From assembly GCF_030129945.1 (NCBI RefSeq), contig NZ_JARRAF010000002.1:247392-311391 (forward strand): a stretch of DNA of 64,000 nucleotides, in the 5' to 3' direction. Position numbers and translations under genes: made by a program. Source of the stretch: Parachitinimonas caeni. GTDB lineage: Bacteria > Pseudomonadota > Gammaproteobacteria > Burkholderiales > Chitinimonadaceae. Below the pieces are notes generated by a model, which searched no databases, had not been told where the DNA came from, and saw nothing but the letters and a program-made list of their open reading frames with translations. Below are positions 44,032-53,030 of this stretch, one piece after another (the first letter of the stretch is position 1; each line of letters starts with the position of its first letter).

Positions 44032-45378
44032 TTACGGGGCCACCTGAGTCACAACCGTCAGCAGATTGCCCAGTTTCTTGTCGAGCAGCTGATCCGCAGG
44101 GGTTCCGGTCGGCACCGCAACCGCATAGATGGTGTAATTTCCGGCAGGCACCATGCCTGCCGGAACACTAGCAAACAACGGGAATTGCTGGTTCTTGGCC
44201 GACACCTCGGTCCGAAATGCTTCCGGTGAACCACCTAGGCCATTGCTACCCAGATAAAGCAGCTGGCCGGTCGGCATCAGTAACGCCAGCCACAAATCTA
44301 CCTTGCTGACCCCCATGGCCAGCTGATCTGCCCGTAATGCCAGATTAAGATCAATCGTGCTGCCGGTACGATAGGGAGACGCCTCGCCCACCAGACACAC
44401 CACATCGGTAGCGGTAGCACAGGCCATGGCACTGACGGTGCTATAGCTGGAGGCAGCCGAAAAATCGGTGGGTCTGGCACCTCCAGGCGCCGAGTAGTCG
44501 AGCTGTAGCGACAGGGAGCTACCGTTGATCTTGTAGACCCCCAGTCGCTTACTCCCGTTACTGGCCGTGAAATCCAGTTTGGGTACGCTGCTCAAGCCCA
44601 GCTCCATCGTCACCGTCCCCGTTTCCAGTACCGCTTCCTTGCTGTCATAAAACGTGTAACCAAACCCGGCAGTCTGGCTGGCATAGTTGCATGTAAATTC
44701 AATACTGGTGGCATGCGAACCCTGACTCAAGGTCCAGCGCCGTTGCAAGGTCGGGTAGGACAATAGTCCGCGAGGGGTACTAAGCGAAGGCTCGCAGACC
44801 TGTTGGGGATAAGTTGACTTTGCTACCAGGGTATCCAGCGCCGCCCGCGCACTGGTACTGAAATAAGGAACCGGAGAAAGTGCGGTTTTGTTGCTTAGAC
44901 CAAAACTGACCACACCCGACATATCGTCGAGCTGAAAATGGGTCATCGCATACTGGATTGTGTTTGATCCATTCTTTGCCGTGACGGTACCGGCCGTACC
45001 AAAAACCTGCCCCGCAGAGAGCTTGCTGCCGTTGGTAATCCCCGGCTCCAGCCCACTGATATTGGTGTAGACATTGCGCCAGCTCTTGCCTTCATCCGTA
45101 AAATCTATCTGGACGGTCATTTTGGTGGGGTCATGCGAATCGGTAAACGCATTGAGCGTTCCGGCATGACCCGCCCGTACCTTGGCCCCGACGGTGAATT
45201 CAAAATCCAGCCCTGGGTGCCCATCGAGCCGATGTTCCGCGACGTGGTAGCCAAAACCCGCCACCCCGAGAAAATTGAAAGCCGCATCTGCTGGGTCAAG
45301 AGGTAACTGCAGCTCCATTGCCAGACTGGAACCCGCAGTCAATATCATCAGCACAGGCAGTGCAAGTTTGCAGGACAT
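44032..45378 (-). CDS. Secreted M23-peptidase-like protein with altered metal site
   Basis: The 448-residue product has a signal peptide (ILTAGSSLA, cleavage near residue 20) and an N-terminal domain resembling LytM/M23 metallopeptidases: HPGLD with His54 and Asp58 as the HxxxD half, and GAKVRAGHAGTLNAF as the following beta-turn. The second metal motif, normally HxH, reads THFQL, so the first His is replaced by Thr. The C-terminal half (from about residue 200) is beta-rich and unrecognised. It may be a non-catalytic murein-binding protein. GGAG lies 7 bp before the start. Confidence 0.7.
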   Translation of the reverse strand: MSCKLALPVLMILTAGSSLAMELQLPLDPADAAFNFLGVAGFGYHVAEHRLDGHPGLDFEFTVGAKVRAGHAGTLNAFTDSHDPTKMTVQIDFTDEGKSWRNVYTNISGLEPGITNGSKLSAGQVFGTAGTVTAKNGSNTIQYAMTHFQLDDMSGVVSFGLSNKTALSPVPYFSTSARAALDTLVAKSTYPQQVCEPSLSTPRGLLSYPTLQRRWTLSQGSHATSIEFTCNYASQTAGFGYTFYDSKEAVLETGTVTMELGLSSVPKLDFTASNGSKRLGVYKINGSSLSLQLDYSAPGGARPTDFSAASSYSTVSAMACATATDVVCLVGEASPYRTGSTIDLNLALRADQLAMGVSKVDLWLALLMPTGQLLYLGSNGLGGSPEAFRTEVSAKNQQFPLFASVPAGMVPAGNYTIYAVAVPTGTPADQLLDKKLGNLLTVVTQVAP

Positions 45379-45449
45379 GGCAATCTCCTTCCGGACAGAC
45401 TTTCAGCATAGTTGTCACGGCCTGCAACCAGAAGGTGATCGATACGACG

Positions 45450-46646
45450 TCAGGCAGGTGCCGGTGAGGCCAGGCGACGCCGGATGGGCTCGAACTCGGA
45501 GGTCGCCTTGCGGGGGACCGGGTCGGGTAAGCCTTTATCAATAGCTTCCCAATAGCGCCAGCTCACTTTGCCACTGCCCAGTTCGTAATCCATCGCATCC
45601 CAGGCGTCTTCGCGGAAGCTGTAGAAGGCCCAATGCAGGCGGTGCCGGTCCAGCACCGTCAGTACGTCATCCAGATACTGCCGACATCCTGCTAGTTGGC
45701 GCACACAGCCAAACTCGCCCGCCACCAGCCGGTTAGCGGGAATACCTACCCGTTTTGCCCAGTCCATCGGCCCCTGCAGATAGGCGGCAACCTGTTGGCC
45801 ATTCCAATCCATCTTGCCCTCGCCATACGGTACGGTGCCGGGGTAGGCATAGGGTTTGGCCCGTTTCAGATTGGGTGCACTGGTTGCCGCATAGGGTTCG
45901 TACATATGAAAGCTGTACAGCACCCGTTTGTCGGCCAGTGGGGCCGGCCAGTAGCTGAAGCTGTCGGCAGCCCCATACCAGCCGGCATCCACCATGATCG
46001 GCGTCTGCGTATCAACTTTTCGCACAGCCCGGATCAGCTCTGTGTAGAAGGCTGGCAGGTCGCGGGTACTTCCTTGGTGAGTGGCATACCAGCGCTGCAT
46101 GCTGGCGGGGTCGGCATGCTCTGCCAAATCCCCTTTCTTTTCCGGTGCGGGTTCGTTGATCAGGTTATAGGCTGCCACAGCGGGGTGGTCCTTCAGCGCT
46201 GCCGCCAAGTCCTGCCAGAATGTGGCCGATTGCTGCCAATATGCTTTGTCCTGCCAGAGCCGGTCGTCAAACTGGTTATGGTTATTCTGCTTCCAACGGG
46301 CGCCGGGCAGACTCAGCGGAGTAATCACGACTTTCAGACCCGCCGCCTGGGCGCGGTCCAGCGCCGCCTTGAGGGTGGCCAGATCTTTCGCCGCCAGACC
46401 CTGATAACGGTCAGCATTACCCAGCAGGAAGTCGCGACCGGCAGGCTGCCATTTGTCGTAGCTCAGCCTGACCCAACTGGCACCATAAGCTTTGAGCGCC
46501 TTGAAATAGGCCAGATCCGGCGGTAATCGGTTAAAACTGTTGCCACCATGCTGGGGCGTGTTCCAGAAATCGATGAGGTCTGCCGCCTGCGCCTGGCCCA
46601 GCAGGCAGGCCAGGAGCAGGCTACAGAACGGTCGGGAGATGGTCAT
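45450..46646 (-). CDS. Secreted glycoside hydrolase family 5-like protein
   Basis: The 398-residue product has a signal peptide (LLLACLLGQAQA) and a (beta/alpha)8-barrel like that of cellulase-type GH5 enzymes. Visible features are the early Arg in YGASWVRLSYD, the acid/base Glu165 in NLINEPAP, the His/Tyr of SFHMYEPY, the nucleophile Glu311 in VAGEFGC, and the closing Trp in HWAFYSFREDAWD. It presumably cleaves a beta-linked polysaccharide outside the cell; the exact substrate is not predictable. It lies alone, 120 bp from the hydrolase gene upstream on the same strand. Confidence 0.85.
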   Translation of the reverse strand: MTISRPFCSLLLACLLGQAQAADLIDFWNTPQHGGNSFNRLPPDLAYFKALKAYGASWVRLSYDKWQPAGRDFLLGNADRYQGLAAKDLATLKAALDRAQAAGLKVVITPLSLPGARWKQNNHNQFDDRLWQDKAYWQQSATFWQDLAAALKDHPAVAAYNLINEPAPEKKGDLAEHADPASMQRWYATHQGSTRDLPAFYTELIRAVRKVDTQTPIMVDAGWYGAADSFSYWPAPLADKRVLYSFHMYEPYAATSAPNLKRAKPYAYPGTVPYGEGKMDWNGQQVAAYLQGPMDWAKRVGIPANRLVAGEFGCVRQLAGCRQYLDDVLTVLDRHRLHWAFYSFREDAWDAMDYELGSGKVSWRYWEAIDKGLPDPVPRKATSEFEPIRRRLASPAPA

Positions 46647-46766
46647 GGCAAAAGTCCGGGGAAAGCGATTTGGCGTGGGCTGGCTCTGAGCCCACCACCC
46701 CGAGCGAGTTCCGCCATCTAAGGGAATCCCGACCCCTCGCTCATTACCGATCCCGTTTTCCCCCGC

Positions 46767-48287
46767 CTACTGCCCGGCTTTCGCACTCCGGCGAAACACC
46801 CCTTGCCCAGTCGCGCTAAGGTTTTCGATGCTGACTTCACTGGCCTTGCCATCGGAGCCTATGGTGAAAGTCACCCCGGCTGGGCCGACAGCATTTTCAC
46901 CGATGGTGTCATAGGTAAACGTATCGCGCTGATAGTGCCGTAACGGGTAAGCCACTTTCTGCTGGGCAAATGTCAGCACCAGCTGGCCGGCCTGTTCTGA
47001 AATCACCGCCTCACCAAACAGGGGATTATTGCCGTATCGGCCAATATAAGCGTCATTGGCCAGTGGCGGGGTGGTCACCGTCGGGGGCTTGCTGAAATCA
47101 CTGACTGGCAACAGACCAATGGCAGACCCTTGTGAAAACACCTGCCGGAACAGGGCCAGCCAGTCTTGTGTCGGCTTACCATAGAGGGTGGTATCGACAA
47201 AGTTCTGCGCCAGCCCTTCAGCCACCCCGACCGGTGGGACATTGGTCAGCACGATCACCCCCAGCTGCTCGGAAGGCAACAGAATGACGCGGGTGCTGGC
47301 CCCCATGGCAAAGCCACCGGAATGCGACAGCCGTAGTCGGCCAGCTTCATCGTAATTCACGCCCCAACCTAGCCCGTAGAAATTCGGGAGGCCGGTGCCG
47401 TGACCAAAGCCAGTCAGCATATGCGGGTGATGTGTCTCGTCCAGCGATGGGTTCTTGCCGGCCTGCGCCAGCTGGTACAGCATCCACTTGCTCAGATCGC
47501 TGACCGACGCGCTGACGCCACCAGCAGGTGATTGCGCATCCGGATTGCGCTGAACGGTATGCACCCATTTGTCGCCTTGCCGAACATGGCCAAGCGCCTT
47601 GTCGGCTTTGGCCATGAAGTCACTGAAGCGGGAGCTGGCTGTCCACATGCCCAGCGGCTTGTATAGCTTCTGTTCGCTGGCTGTCGCCCAGTCCAGGCCA
47701 TAAGCCCGCGCGGCGGCCACCCCGGCAGCCGTCAGGCCGAAGTTGGTATAGGCATAGGTACTGCGAAAACTGCTGACCGCTTTTTGGTAACGCAGGCGAT
47801 GAATGACCTCAGCCCCGTCATAGCCTAGGTCTTCGATCGCATCGCCAGCATGCGCGGGCAGACCACTACGGTGGGAATACATATCGCGCACGGTGATTTC
47901 GCGTGTAACCCACGGGTCTTGCAATGCAAAACCGGGGTCGAGCAGATTGAGCTTGCTATCCCAGCTGATCTTACCTTCGGCCACCAGGGCAGCCACCACG
48001 GTCGCCCCCACCGGCTTGGACAACGAGGCCAGCTGGAACACCGTATCGGTACTCACCAACCCGGCTTTACCTGCTTCACGCACTCCATAGCCTTTGGAAT
48101 AGACCAGCCTGCCCTGATGGACCACGGCCACGGCCAGGCCCGGCACATTACCCGCTGTGATTTGCTGCTGGGCCTGTGTTGCCAGCTGGTTGATGGCTTG
48201 GGTCAGTTGCGCCGGGTTGATGCCCTGAGCGGCATGGACCGGCACCAGGCTGGCTGCCAGCAGGGCAGCACCAATCATGGGTTTCAT
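46767..48287 (-). CDS. Serine hydrolase of the class C beta-lactamase family
   Basis: The 506-residue product has a signal peptide ending in VHA (residues 17-19) and the penicillin-recognising fold: catalytic Ser88 in SLSK, Tyr180 in YTN, and HSGG in place of KTG. The family includes esterases, D-aminopeptidases and peptidoglycan hydrolases as well as AmpC, and a lone gene without ampR is more often one of these. A C-terminal beta-domain follows residue 390. The ATG at 48287 has AGGAG 7 bp upstream. The open frame continues upstream for 85 codons into element copy C, which begins 23 bp before the start. Confidence 0.88.
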   Translation of the reverse strand: MKPMIGAALLAASLVPVHAAQGINPAQLTQAINQLATQAQQQITAGNVPGLAVAVVHQGRLVYSKGYGVREAGKAGLVSTDTVFQLASLSKPVGATVVAALVAEGKISWDSKLNLLDPGFALQDPWVTREITVRDMYSHRSGLPAHAGDAIEDLGYDGAEVIHRLRYQKAVSSFRSTYAYTNFGLTAAGVAAARAYGLDWATASEQKLYKPLGMWTASSRFSDFMAKADKALGHVRQGDKWVHTVQRNPDAQSPAGGVSASVSDLSKWMLYQLAQAGKNPSLDETHHPHMLTGFGHGTGLPNFYGLGWGVNYDEAGRLRLSHSGGFAMGASTRVILLPSEQLGVIVLTNVPPVGVAEGLAQNFVDTTLYGKPTQDWLALFRQVFSQGSAIGLLPVSDFSKPPTVTTPPLANDAYIGRYGNNPLFGEAVISEQAGQLVLTFAQQKVAYPLRHYQRDTFTYDTIGENAVGPAGVTFTIGSDGKASEVSIENLSATGQGVFRRSAKAGQ

Positions 48288-48310
48288 CTTGTCTCCTGAG
48301 ATTTGTTTTA

Positions 48311-48619
48311 GGCTCTGTTGACGTTTTGTTTCCGGTCGCGCCGGGCCGAGTTTTGGGGCAGGGTGAGTGAGGTTTAGCGAGCTAAATAAACGAACCCTAA
48401 CGACACCATGCCCCAAAAATCGACCCGGCCCGGAGGGTTTCGCCGGATTTGGGCCTGCTGCCGCGTTGACTGCCAGGCTGTTGGCTTGCGATGCAAGCCT
48501 TGCAGCCTGTGCGCCCAGACGGGAAATCGCGTGGCTTATCACTAAGCGGCGCGCTTTTTGCCTTGCATCAGGCCCAAATCCGACGAAACGCGATCCTGAA
48601 ATAAAACGTCAACAGAGCC
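48311..48619. mobile_element. MITE-like element, copy C (309 bp, longest form)
   Basis: Ends GGCTCTGTTGACGTTTTG and AAAACGTCAACAGAGCC, flanked by TA at 48309-48310 and 48620-48621. It contains both internal palindromic modules: TTTTGGGGCA ... TGCCCCAAAA and ATTTGGGCCTG ... CAGGCCCAAAT. The second is almost identical to the interior of copy A. It lies between the hydrolase start and the radical SAM stop and must have displaced or supplied the hydrolase promoter. Confidence 0.9.
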
Positions 48620-48700
48620 TAGGGTGGTTTCAATCGCTGAGGTCAACGTGCGCCTTGCAACCCGACGCGCTACGGATGGCACAGATACGCTCTGTGCTGA

Positions 48701-49759
48701 TCAGAATAGAGATAATTGCTCGGCCGCGCCCGGCGGCTTGAACTGGCTGCAATCCAGCACCAGCGAGGCTTGATCCAGCCCCAAACGCTTGCGCGCCAGT
48801 GCAAAGCGCTGCGCCAGCAACTCGGCAAAGATGCCTTCACCGCGCATGCGCTGTCCAAAGCCGGGGCGATAATCCTGACCACCGCGCATCTGCTGCACCA
48901 GACTCATGACATGGCTGGCCCGGTCGGGATAGTGCGTTTGTAGCCAGTCTCGAAACAAGCCCGCCACTTCCAGCGGCAGTCTCAGCAAGATATAGCTCAC
49001 CGACTGCGCGCCAGCAGCGGCCACCGCAGAGAGAATGGCTTCCGCCTCATGGTCGGTCAGCGCCGGAATCACCGGTGCCACCAAAACCCCCACGGGAATC
49101 CCGGCTGCCCGTAACGCCGCGATCGCTTCCAGCCGGCGTGCCGGGGTACTGGCTCGGGGCTCCAGATGACGGGCCAGCGTCTTATCCAGGGTCGTCACCG
49201 ATATCATGACTTTCACCAGCCGCCGTTCCGCCATGCGGGCCAGCACATCAATATCGCGCTCGACCAAGGCGTTTTTGGTAATCAGATAGGTGGGATGATG
49301 ATGCTCATCCAGCACCTGCAGGATTTGTCGGGTCAGTTGCAGCTCGCGTTCAGCCGGCTGATAGGCATCGGTATTGGCACCAATGCAAACGGGCTCACAG
49401 ACATAGCCGGGTTTGGCCAACTCTTTGCGCAAAAGCTCGGCAGCATTGGGTTTGGCGATGATCTGGGTCTCGAAGTCCAGACCCGGCGAATAGCCCCAGT
49501 AGGCGTGACTGGGCCGGGCATAGCAATATACACAGCCGTGTTCACAGCCCTGATAAGGATTGATGGATCGGGAAAACGGGATATCGGGTGAATTGTTGTA
49601 GCTGATCAGGGATTTGGCCGGTAAGGGGTGCAAAACCGTATGCAGCGGCGCGTCCGCCTCTCGCTGCCACCCGTCGTCCTCAGCGGTACGATGAATCGGC
49701 GTATAGCGATTATCCGGATTGGAGGTGGCCCCTCGGCCACGCTGCGGGGAAGACGACAT
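48701..49759 (-). CDS. PA0069-type radical SAM protein
   Basis: The 352-residue product carries the iron-sulfur motif CEHGCVYC (Cys72, Cys76, Cys79) in the family-typical surroundings NPYQGCEHGCVYCYARPSH and YSPGLDFET. The family is related to spore photoproduct lyase-like proteins and has no established function. The ATG at 49759 is only 6 bp from the diverged element copy D and lacks a ribosome site; conserved sequence before the Cys motif suggests the N-terminus is nonetheless complete. Confidence 0.85.
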   Translation of the reverse strand: MSSSPQRGRGATSNPDNRYTPIHRTAEDDGWQREADAPLHTVLHPLPAKSLISYNNSPDIPFSRSINPYQGCEHGCVYCYARPSHAYWGYSPGLDFETQIIAKPNAAELLRKELAKPGYVCEPVCIGANTDAYQPAERELQLTRQILQVLDEHHHPTYLITKNALVERDIDVLARMAERRLVKVMISVTTLDKTLARHLEPRASTPARRLEAIAALRAAGIPVGVLVAPVIPALTDHEAEAILSAVAAAGAQSVSYILLRLPLEVAGLFRDWLQTHYPDRASHVMSLVQQMRGGQDYRPGFGQRMRGEGIFAELLAQRFALARKRLGLDQASLVLDCSQFKPPGAAEQLSLF

Positions 49760-49765
49760 GAACTG

Positions 49766-49893
49766 GGCTCGATTGACGTTTTGTGTTGGGTCACACCCGA
49801 CAAGGCTGTTTCAGTATCGGCACCCAGACAGCCGCCATCCAGCCAAGCGCTGGCGCCAGCGATCCAGAAAATGAAACGTCAACAGAATCTGGG
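49766..49893. mobile_element. Diverged MITE-like element, copy D (about 125 bp)
   Basis: Left end GGCTCGATTGACGTTTTG and right end GCGATCCAGAAAATGAAACGT followed by CAACAGAATCTGGG resemble those of copies A-C with several mismatches. Both long internal modules are absent. The flanking TA is not preserved. It lies immediately upstream of the radical SAM start codon. Confidence 0.65.
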
Positions 49894-50146
49894 CGAGAGA
49901 AACCCCGGTAGTTTAAACCGGCCACCGGCAGATTCGTAGGCAGGTGGCCGCCCCGAGGAGACAGACCATTGGTCTGGTGGGCAGCACAAAGCTGATCTGG
50001 CAAGTATCGCTATGAACAGACAGCGCCATCGACGAAACCAAGCGATCGGTCTATACAACTTCCCGCTATCGCGCGATATTTCCCCGTCAGCCATCAGGTG
50101 GCCGAATGACCCGCTTCTGGCATTCAATTACCTGCAAACCGGCTAT
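49894..50146. other. Non-coding stretch after element copy D
   Basis: About 250 bp with no convincing gene. Short open frames on both strands show no domain, ribosome site or codon preference. No RNA or repeat was recognised. Confidence 0.35.
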
Positions 50147-50461
50147 TCAATCGAGCCCTAAAACCGGCTGATTCGGCTGACGCCAGGTAACGGTTTTGAT
50201 CCGTCCTTGCAACAGCCCTTCATCACGTAAATGTTCAAATACGGCAGCGGGGGGCCAGCCTGCGGGCGCATCCGCAAACAACAGCCCTAATGTCTGCAGT
50301 TTGCGCAATATGAATGCCAGATGCTCTTTTGATTCAAATGGCACATATACATCGCCCCCGCGCTCTCGCGCCGCATGCAGCCCCAGCAGCTGCTTGCGCA
50401 CCAGGATCGACGTGCAGCGAATGCATATTTCCTTGCTGAGAATCGATTCGATGTAGTCCAT
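50147..50461 (-). CDS. Hypothetical protein, 104 residues
   Basis: Not recognised. From the ATG at 50461 the product is soluble and mixed alpha/beta with the opening MDYIESILSKEICIRC, and includes YVPFESKEHLAFILRKLQTLG and a Pro/Ala turn before VFEHLRDEGLLQGR. It has two Cys four residues apart near the start (CIRC). Amino-acid composition looks like a genuine protein. The frame extends to 50500 without a clear ribosome site at either start. It may be part of the accessory region. Confidence 0.5.
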   Translation of the reverse strand: MDYIESILSKEICIRCTSILVRKQLLGLHAARERGGDVYVPFESKEHLAFILRKLQTLGLLFADAPAGWPPAAVFEHLRDEGLLQGRIKTVTWRQPNQPVLGLD

Positions 50462-50687
50462 CACCCAAGCCCGTATATGAATTAATGCCGCAAACAACAA
50501 CTTCTTTGAATAATCCTCGCAACGATTTTGTCTTTATAGAACATGGTCGAATGAATAAGGCAAATAATTCAGCGAATTTCTTGGAAATCGGCAATAGCCA
50601 ATTACACCGCCCACTTGGCCACGGCAGCCATTTTCAATCCAATACAATCACTCTGGCTAAAGCCTCCTGAATGGCAAACGCCAAAGC

Positions 50688-50717
50688 AAAAGAGCCTGCT
50701 AAAAAGCAGGCTCTTTT
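50688..50717. terminator. Bidirectional rho-independent terminator after nupC
   Basis: AAAAGAGCCTGC (50688-50699) and GCAGGCTCTTTT (50706-50717) pair perfectly around TAAAAA. On the minus strand it lies about 40 bp after the nucleoside transporter stop. Confidence 0.88.
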
Positions 50718-50758
50718 GTTTGATTCTGCCCGACGACAGGCAGTCCGGTAATCAGTGC

Positions 50759-52063
50759 TTAGTGGCTATACAGGAAAATATTCGCCATACAAGCCGTACA
50801 CAAGCCAGCCAACACCGCCGCAAACAGGGCGCGCATGCCGATACCTGCCAGCGTACGCTGCTGGTTAGGGGCCATCGAACCAATACCGGCCACGCAAATC
50901 CCCACCGAGCCAAAGTTGGCAAACGATGCCAGGGCAAAGGTCGCAATCACCACCGAGCGGTCAGACAGCAGGTGCTGAGACTGCATACGCGCCAGATCAA
51001 GATAGGCCACAAACTCGTTGATAACGATCTTCTGACCCAGCAAAGAACCCACGTACAGCGACTCTTTCCAGTCCACGCCGATTGCAAAGGCAATCACGCG
51101 GAACACTTCGCCAAACAGGTATTGCAGCGACAGACCATCAAACGCACCGTTGGTGGACAGCTTGATCGCGTCGTTCATGCCACCGATTTCACCGATGACG
51201 TTGTGCAGGAAGGAGTTGCCCAAAGCAATCAGCGATACAAACGCCACCAGAATCGCTGCAATGATCACCGCCAGCTTGATACCGTCCGCCGTACCCTGCA
51301 CCACCGCATTGATAAAGTGGCCATGGTGGCCTTGGTCATATTCGAACTTCTGGTCGGGCTGATTCTCACGCTCGGTCTCCGGCAACATCATCTTGGCAAA
51401 GATGATCGCAGCAGGGGCGTTCAAGATGCTCGACAACAGCAGATAGGAAGCAAAGCGTGCTTGGGCAGCCGGGTCAGATCCACCCAGAAAAGTGACATAA
51501 GCCGCCAGAACCGAACCGGACAGGTGTGCCAAGCCACCGGTCATCATGGTCATCAGCTCGGAACGGCTCATGTTCTTGATGAACGGCTTGACCAGCAACG
51601 GTGCCTCGGTCTGACCCAGGAAAATGTTACCCGCCACAGCCAGGCTCTCGGCACCGGTCAGGCGCATGGTGCGCTTCATCACCCAGGCGAACACCACCAC
51701 GATGCGTTGCAGAATGCCGAAGTGGTAGAGCAGTGCGGTAAATGCCGAGAAGAAGATGATGATGGGCAGAACGTTGAATGCAAAGATGAAGCCCAGCTTG
51801 CCGCCTGGCGAAGCCAGATCCGAGCCGAACACGAAGGTCGCCCCTTCACGCGCAAAGCTCAGCAACTTTACAAAACCCATGCTGATACTGCTGAAACCCG
51901 CGGTAATTGCCGGCACGTAATGTACCAACAGACACAGAACCACTTGCAGCAGGAAGCCGAAACCTACCAGCCGCCAGTTGATGGCGCGGCGATTGGCCGA
52001 GAACACCCAGGCCAATGACAGCAGGCAAACCATGCCGAATAAAGATTGGATGATACTGGCCAT
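50759..52063 (-). CDS. nupC: NupC-type concentrative nucleoside transporter
   Basis: The 434-residue product is an inner-membrane protein with about ten hydrophobic segments and the CNT signature. It shows the N-terminal gate region (FNVLPIIIFFSAFTALLYHFGI), AGNIFLGQTEAPLLVKPF with the Na/H-coupling and nucleoside-binding residues, MTGGLAHLSGSVLAAY, and the C-terminal NEFVAYLDL and FANFGSVGI. The ATG at 52063 matches the family start; 36 further upstream codons are open but out of family. It ends in a strong terminator. Confidence 0.95.
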   Translation of the reverse strand: MASIIQSLFGMVCLLSLAWVFSANRRAINWRLVGFGFLLQVVLCLLVHYVPAITAGFSSISMGFVKLLSFAREGATFVFGSDLASPGGKLGFIFAFNVLPIIIFFSAFTALLYHFGILQRIVVVFAWVMKRTMRLTGAESLAVAGNIFLGQTEAPLLVKPFIKNMSRSELMTMMTGGLAHLSGSVLAAYVTFLGGSDPAAQARFASYLLLSSILNAPAAIIFAKMMLPETERENQPDQKFEYDQGHHGHFINAVVQGTADGIKLAVIIAAILVAFVSLIALGNSFLHNVIGEIGGMNDAIKLSTNGAFDGLSLQYLFGEVFRVIAFAIGVDWKESLYVGSLLGQKIVINEFVAYLDLARMQSQHLLSDRSVVIATFALASFANFGSVGICVAGIGSMAPNQQRTLAGIGMRALFAAVLAGLCTACMANIFLYSH

Positions 52064-52360
52064 GACGAGCGCCCCGAAAATTGTAAAGCGGCGGATTCTA
52101 AGGATTTGCCGTGAATAAGCAACATGACATTTCAAAGACACGCTGATTACAGCTGCAAGAACCTCAGCCAAAACCGCCTTTTCGGCAAATATACGACAGC
52201 AATCCTGACGGCAAATGCATCATAAGCTGTTGATTGCTATCAAATTTGCAACAACTTCAGGGTTACATAGCAGAATTTGCAGATTTTTGCCGGCGCAAAG
52301 TGCTTTTCACGCAACAAACTGTTCTTTTTCTTGAGAAAAATCGCCAGATTCGGAAAGGCC
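52064..52360. other. Intergenic region between nupC and yaeQ
   Basis: About 300 bp of AT-richer sequence that should hold the nupC promoter on the minus strand. An A5/T5 inverted repeat (TTTTTCTTGAGAAAAA, about 52326-52341) lies just after the yaeQ stop and may serve as a weak terminator. No gene is seen. Confidence 0.35.
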
Positions 52361-52906
52361 CTAGTTGCTGCGCTGCAAAAATTCAGGTTTTAACTCTAAT
52401 TGTTGCTGACCATCACTCAATTGAATGCTGCCTTCCAGTATCGTGCAGTCCAATTTCATCGTCCGGGCCGTCAGACCATCCAGCGCCGCCATCGTTTCAC
52501 TCGGGATGTTGACGATGGTCAGGTTGTCGAGTTTGGCGGCAGCGCTCTGCATTTTCTTCCACCACGGGTCAACCGATCGACCACCGTAGGTATACAACCA
52601 CACTTGGTCGGCCCGGGCACTGGCCTTGCGCAGGTCACGCTCGTCGGGCTGCCCGAGTTCTACCCATAAGCTGATGCGGCCATCCGGTTGCACCAGCCAC
52701 AGATCGGGCTCGTCATCGGCACTCACACCACGGCCAAATTTCAAGTCAGGATCGGCATGGCAGGCAAATGCCAGCACACGCAGCATCATGCGTGCAGTGG
52801 TCTCGGAGGGGTGGCAGGCAATGGTCAGGTTATGCTGGCCATAGTAGCCGCGGTCGATATCGGCAACACCGAGATCCGCTTTGTAGATGGTGGCAGAAAG
52901 AGCCAT
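52361..52906 (-). CDS. yaeQ: YaeQ family protein
   Basis: The 181-residue product has the full family length and motifs: MALSATIYKADLGVADIDRGYY at the N-terminus, HPSETTARMMLRVLAFA, and LWVELGQPDERDLRKAS, which resembles a PD-(D/E)XK nuclease core (E in WVELG with D and K nearby). YaeQ was first described as a high-copy suppressor of an rfaH defect; its biochemical activity is unsettled. It stands alone, divergent from arsC. Confidence 0.93.
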   Translation of the reverse strand: MALSATIYKADLGVADIDRGYYGQHNLTIACHPSETTARMMLRVLAFACHADPDLKFGRGVSADDEPDLWLVQPDGRISLWVELGQPDERDLRKASARADQVWLYTYGGRSVDPWWKKMQSAAAKLDNLTIVNIPSETMAALDGLTARTMKLDCTILEGSIQLSDGQQQLELKPEFLQRSN

Positions 52907-53030
52907 GGTCGAACCTGTCGTCTCGTCATTTCCGGGGGCGCCGGCTTGCTCTGGCCGGCAGGGAGCGCGATTCTACGCGCCTTGTCGCCATACTGGCGGC
53001 CCAATTCCTGCTTTTTTGCCGAGGCGCATC

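Noticed and set aside
41983..49893. Composite transposon or genomic island bounded by the elements
   Set aside because: The copies vary in length and divergence, carry no transposase, and the enclosed genes (including common families) show no shared function. Independent insertions explain the pattern better.
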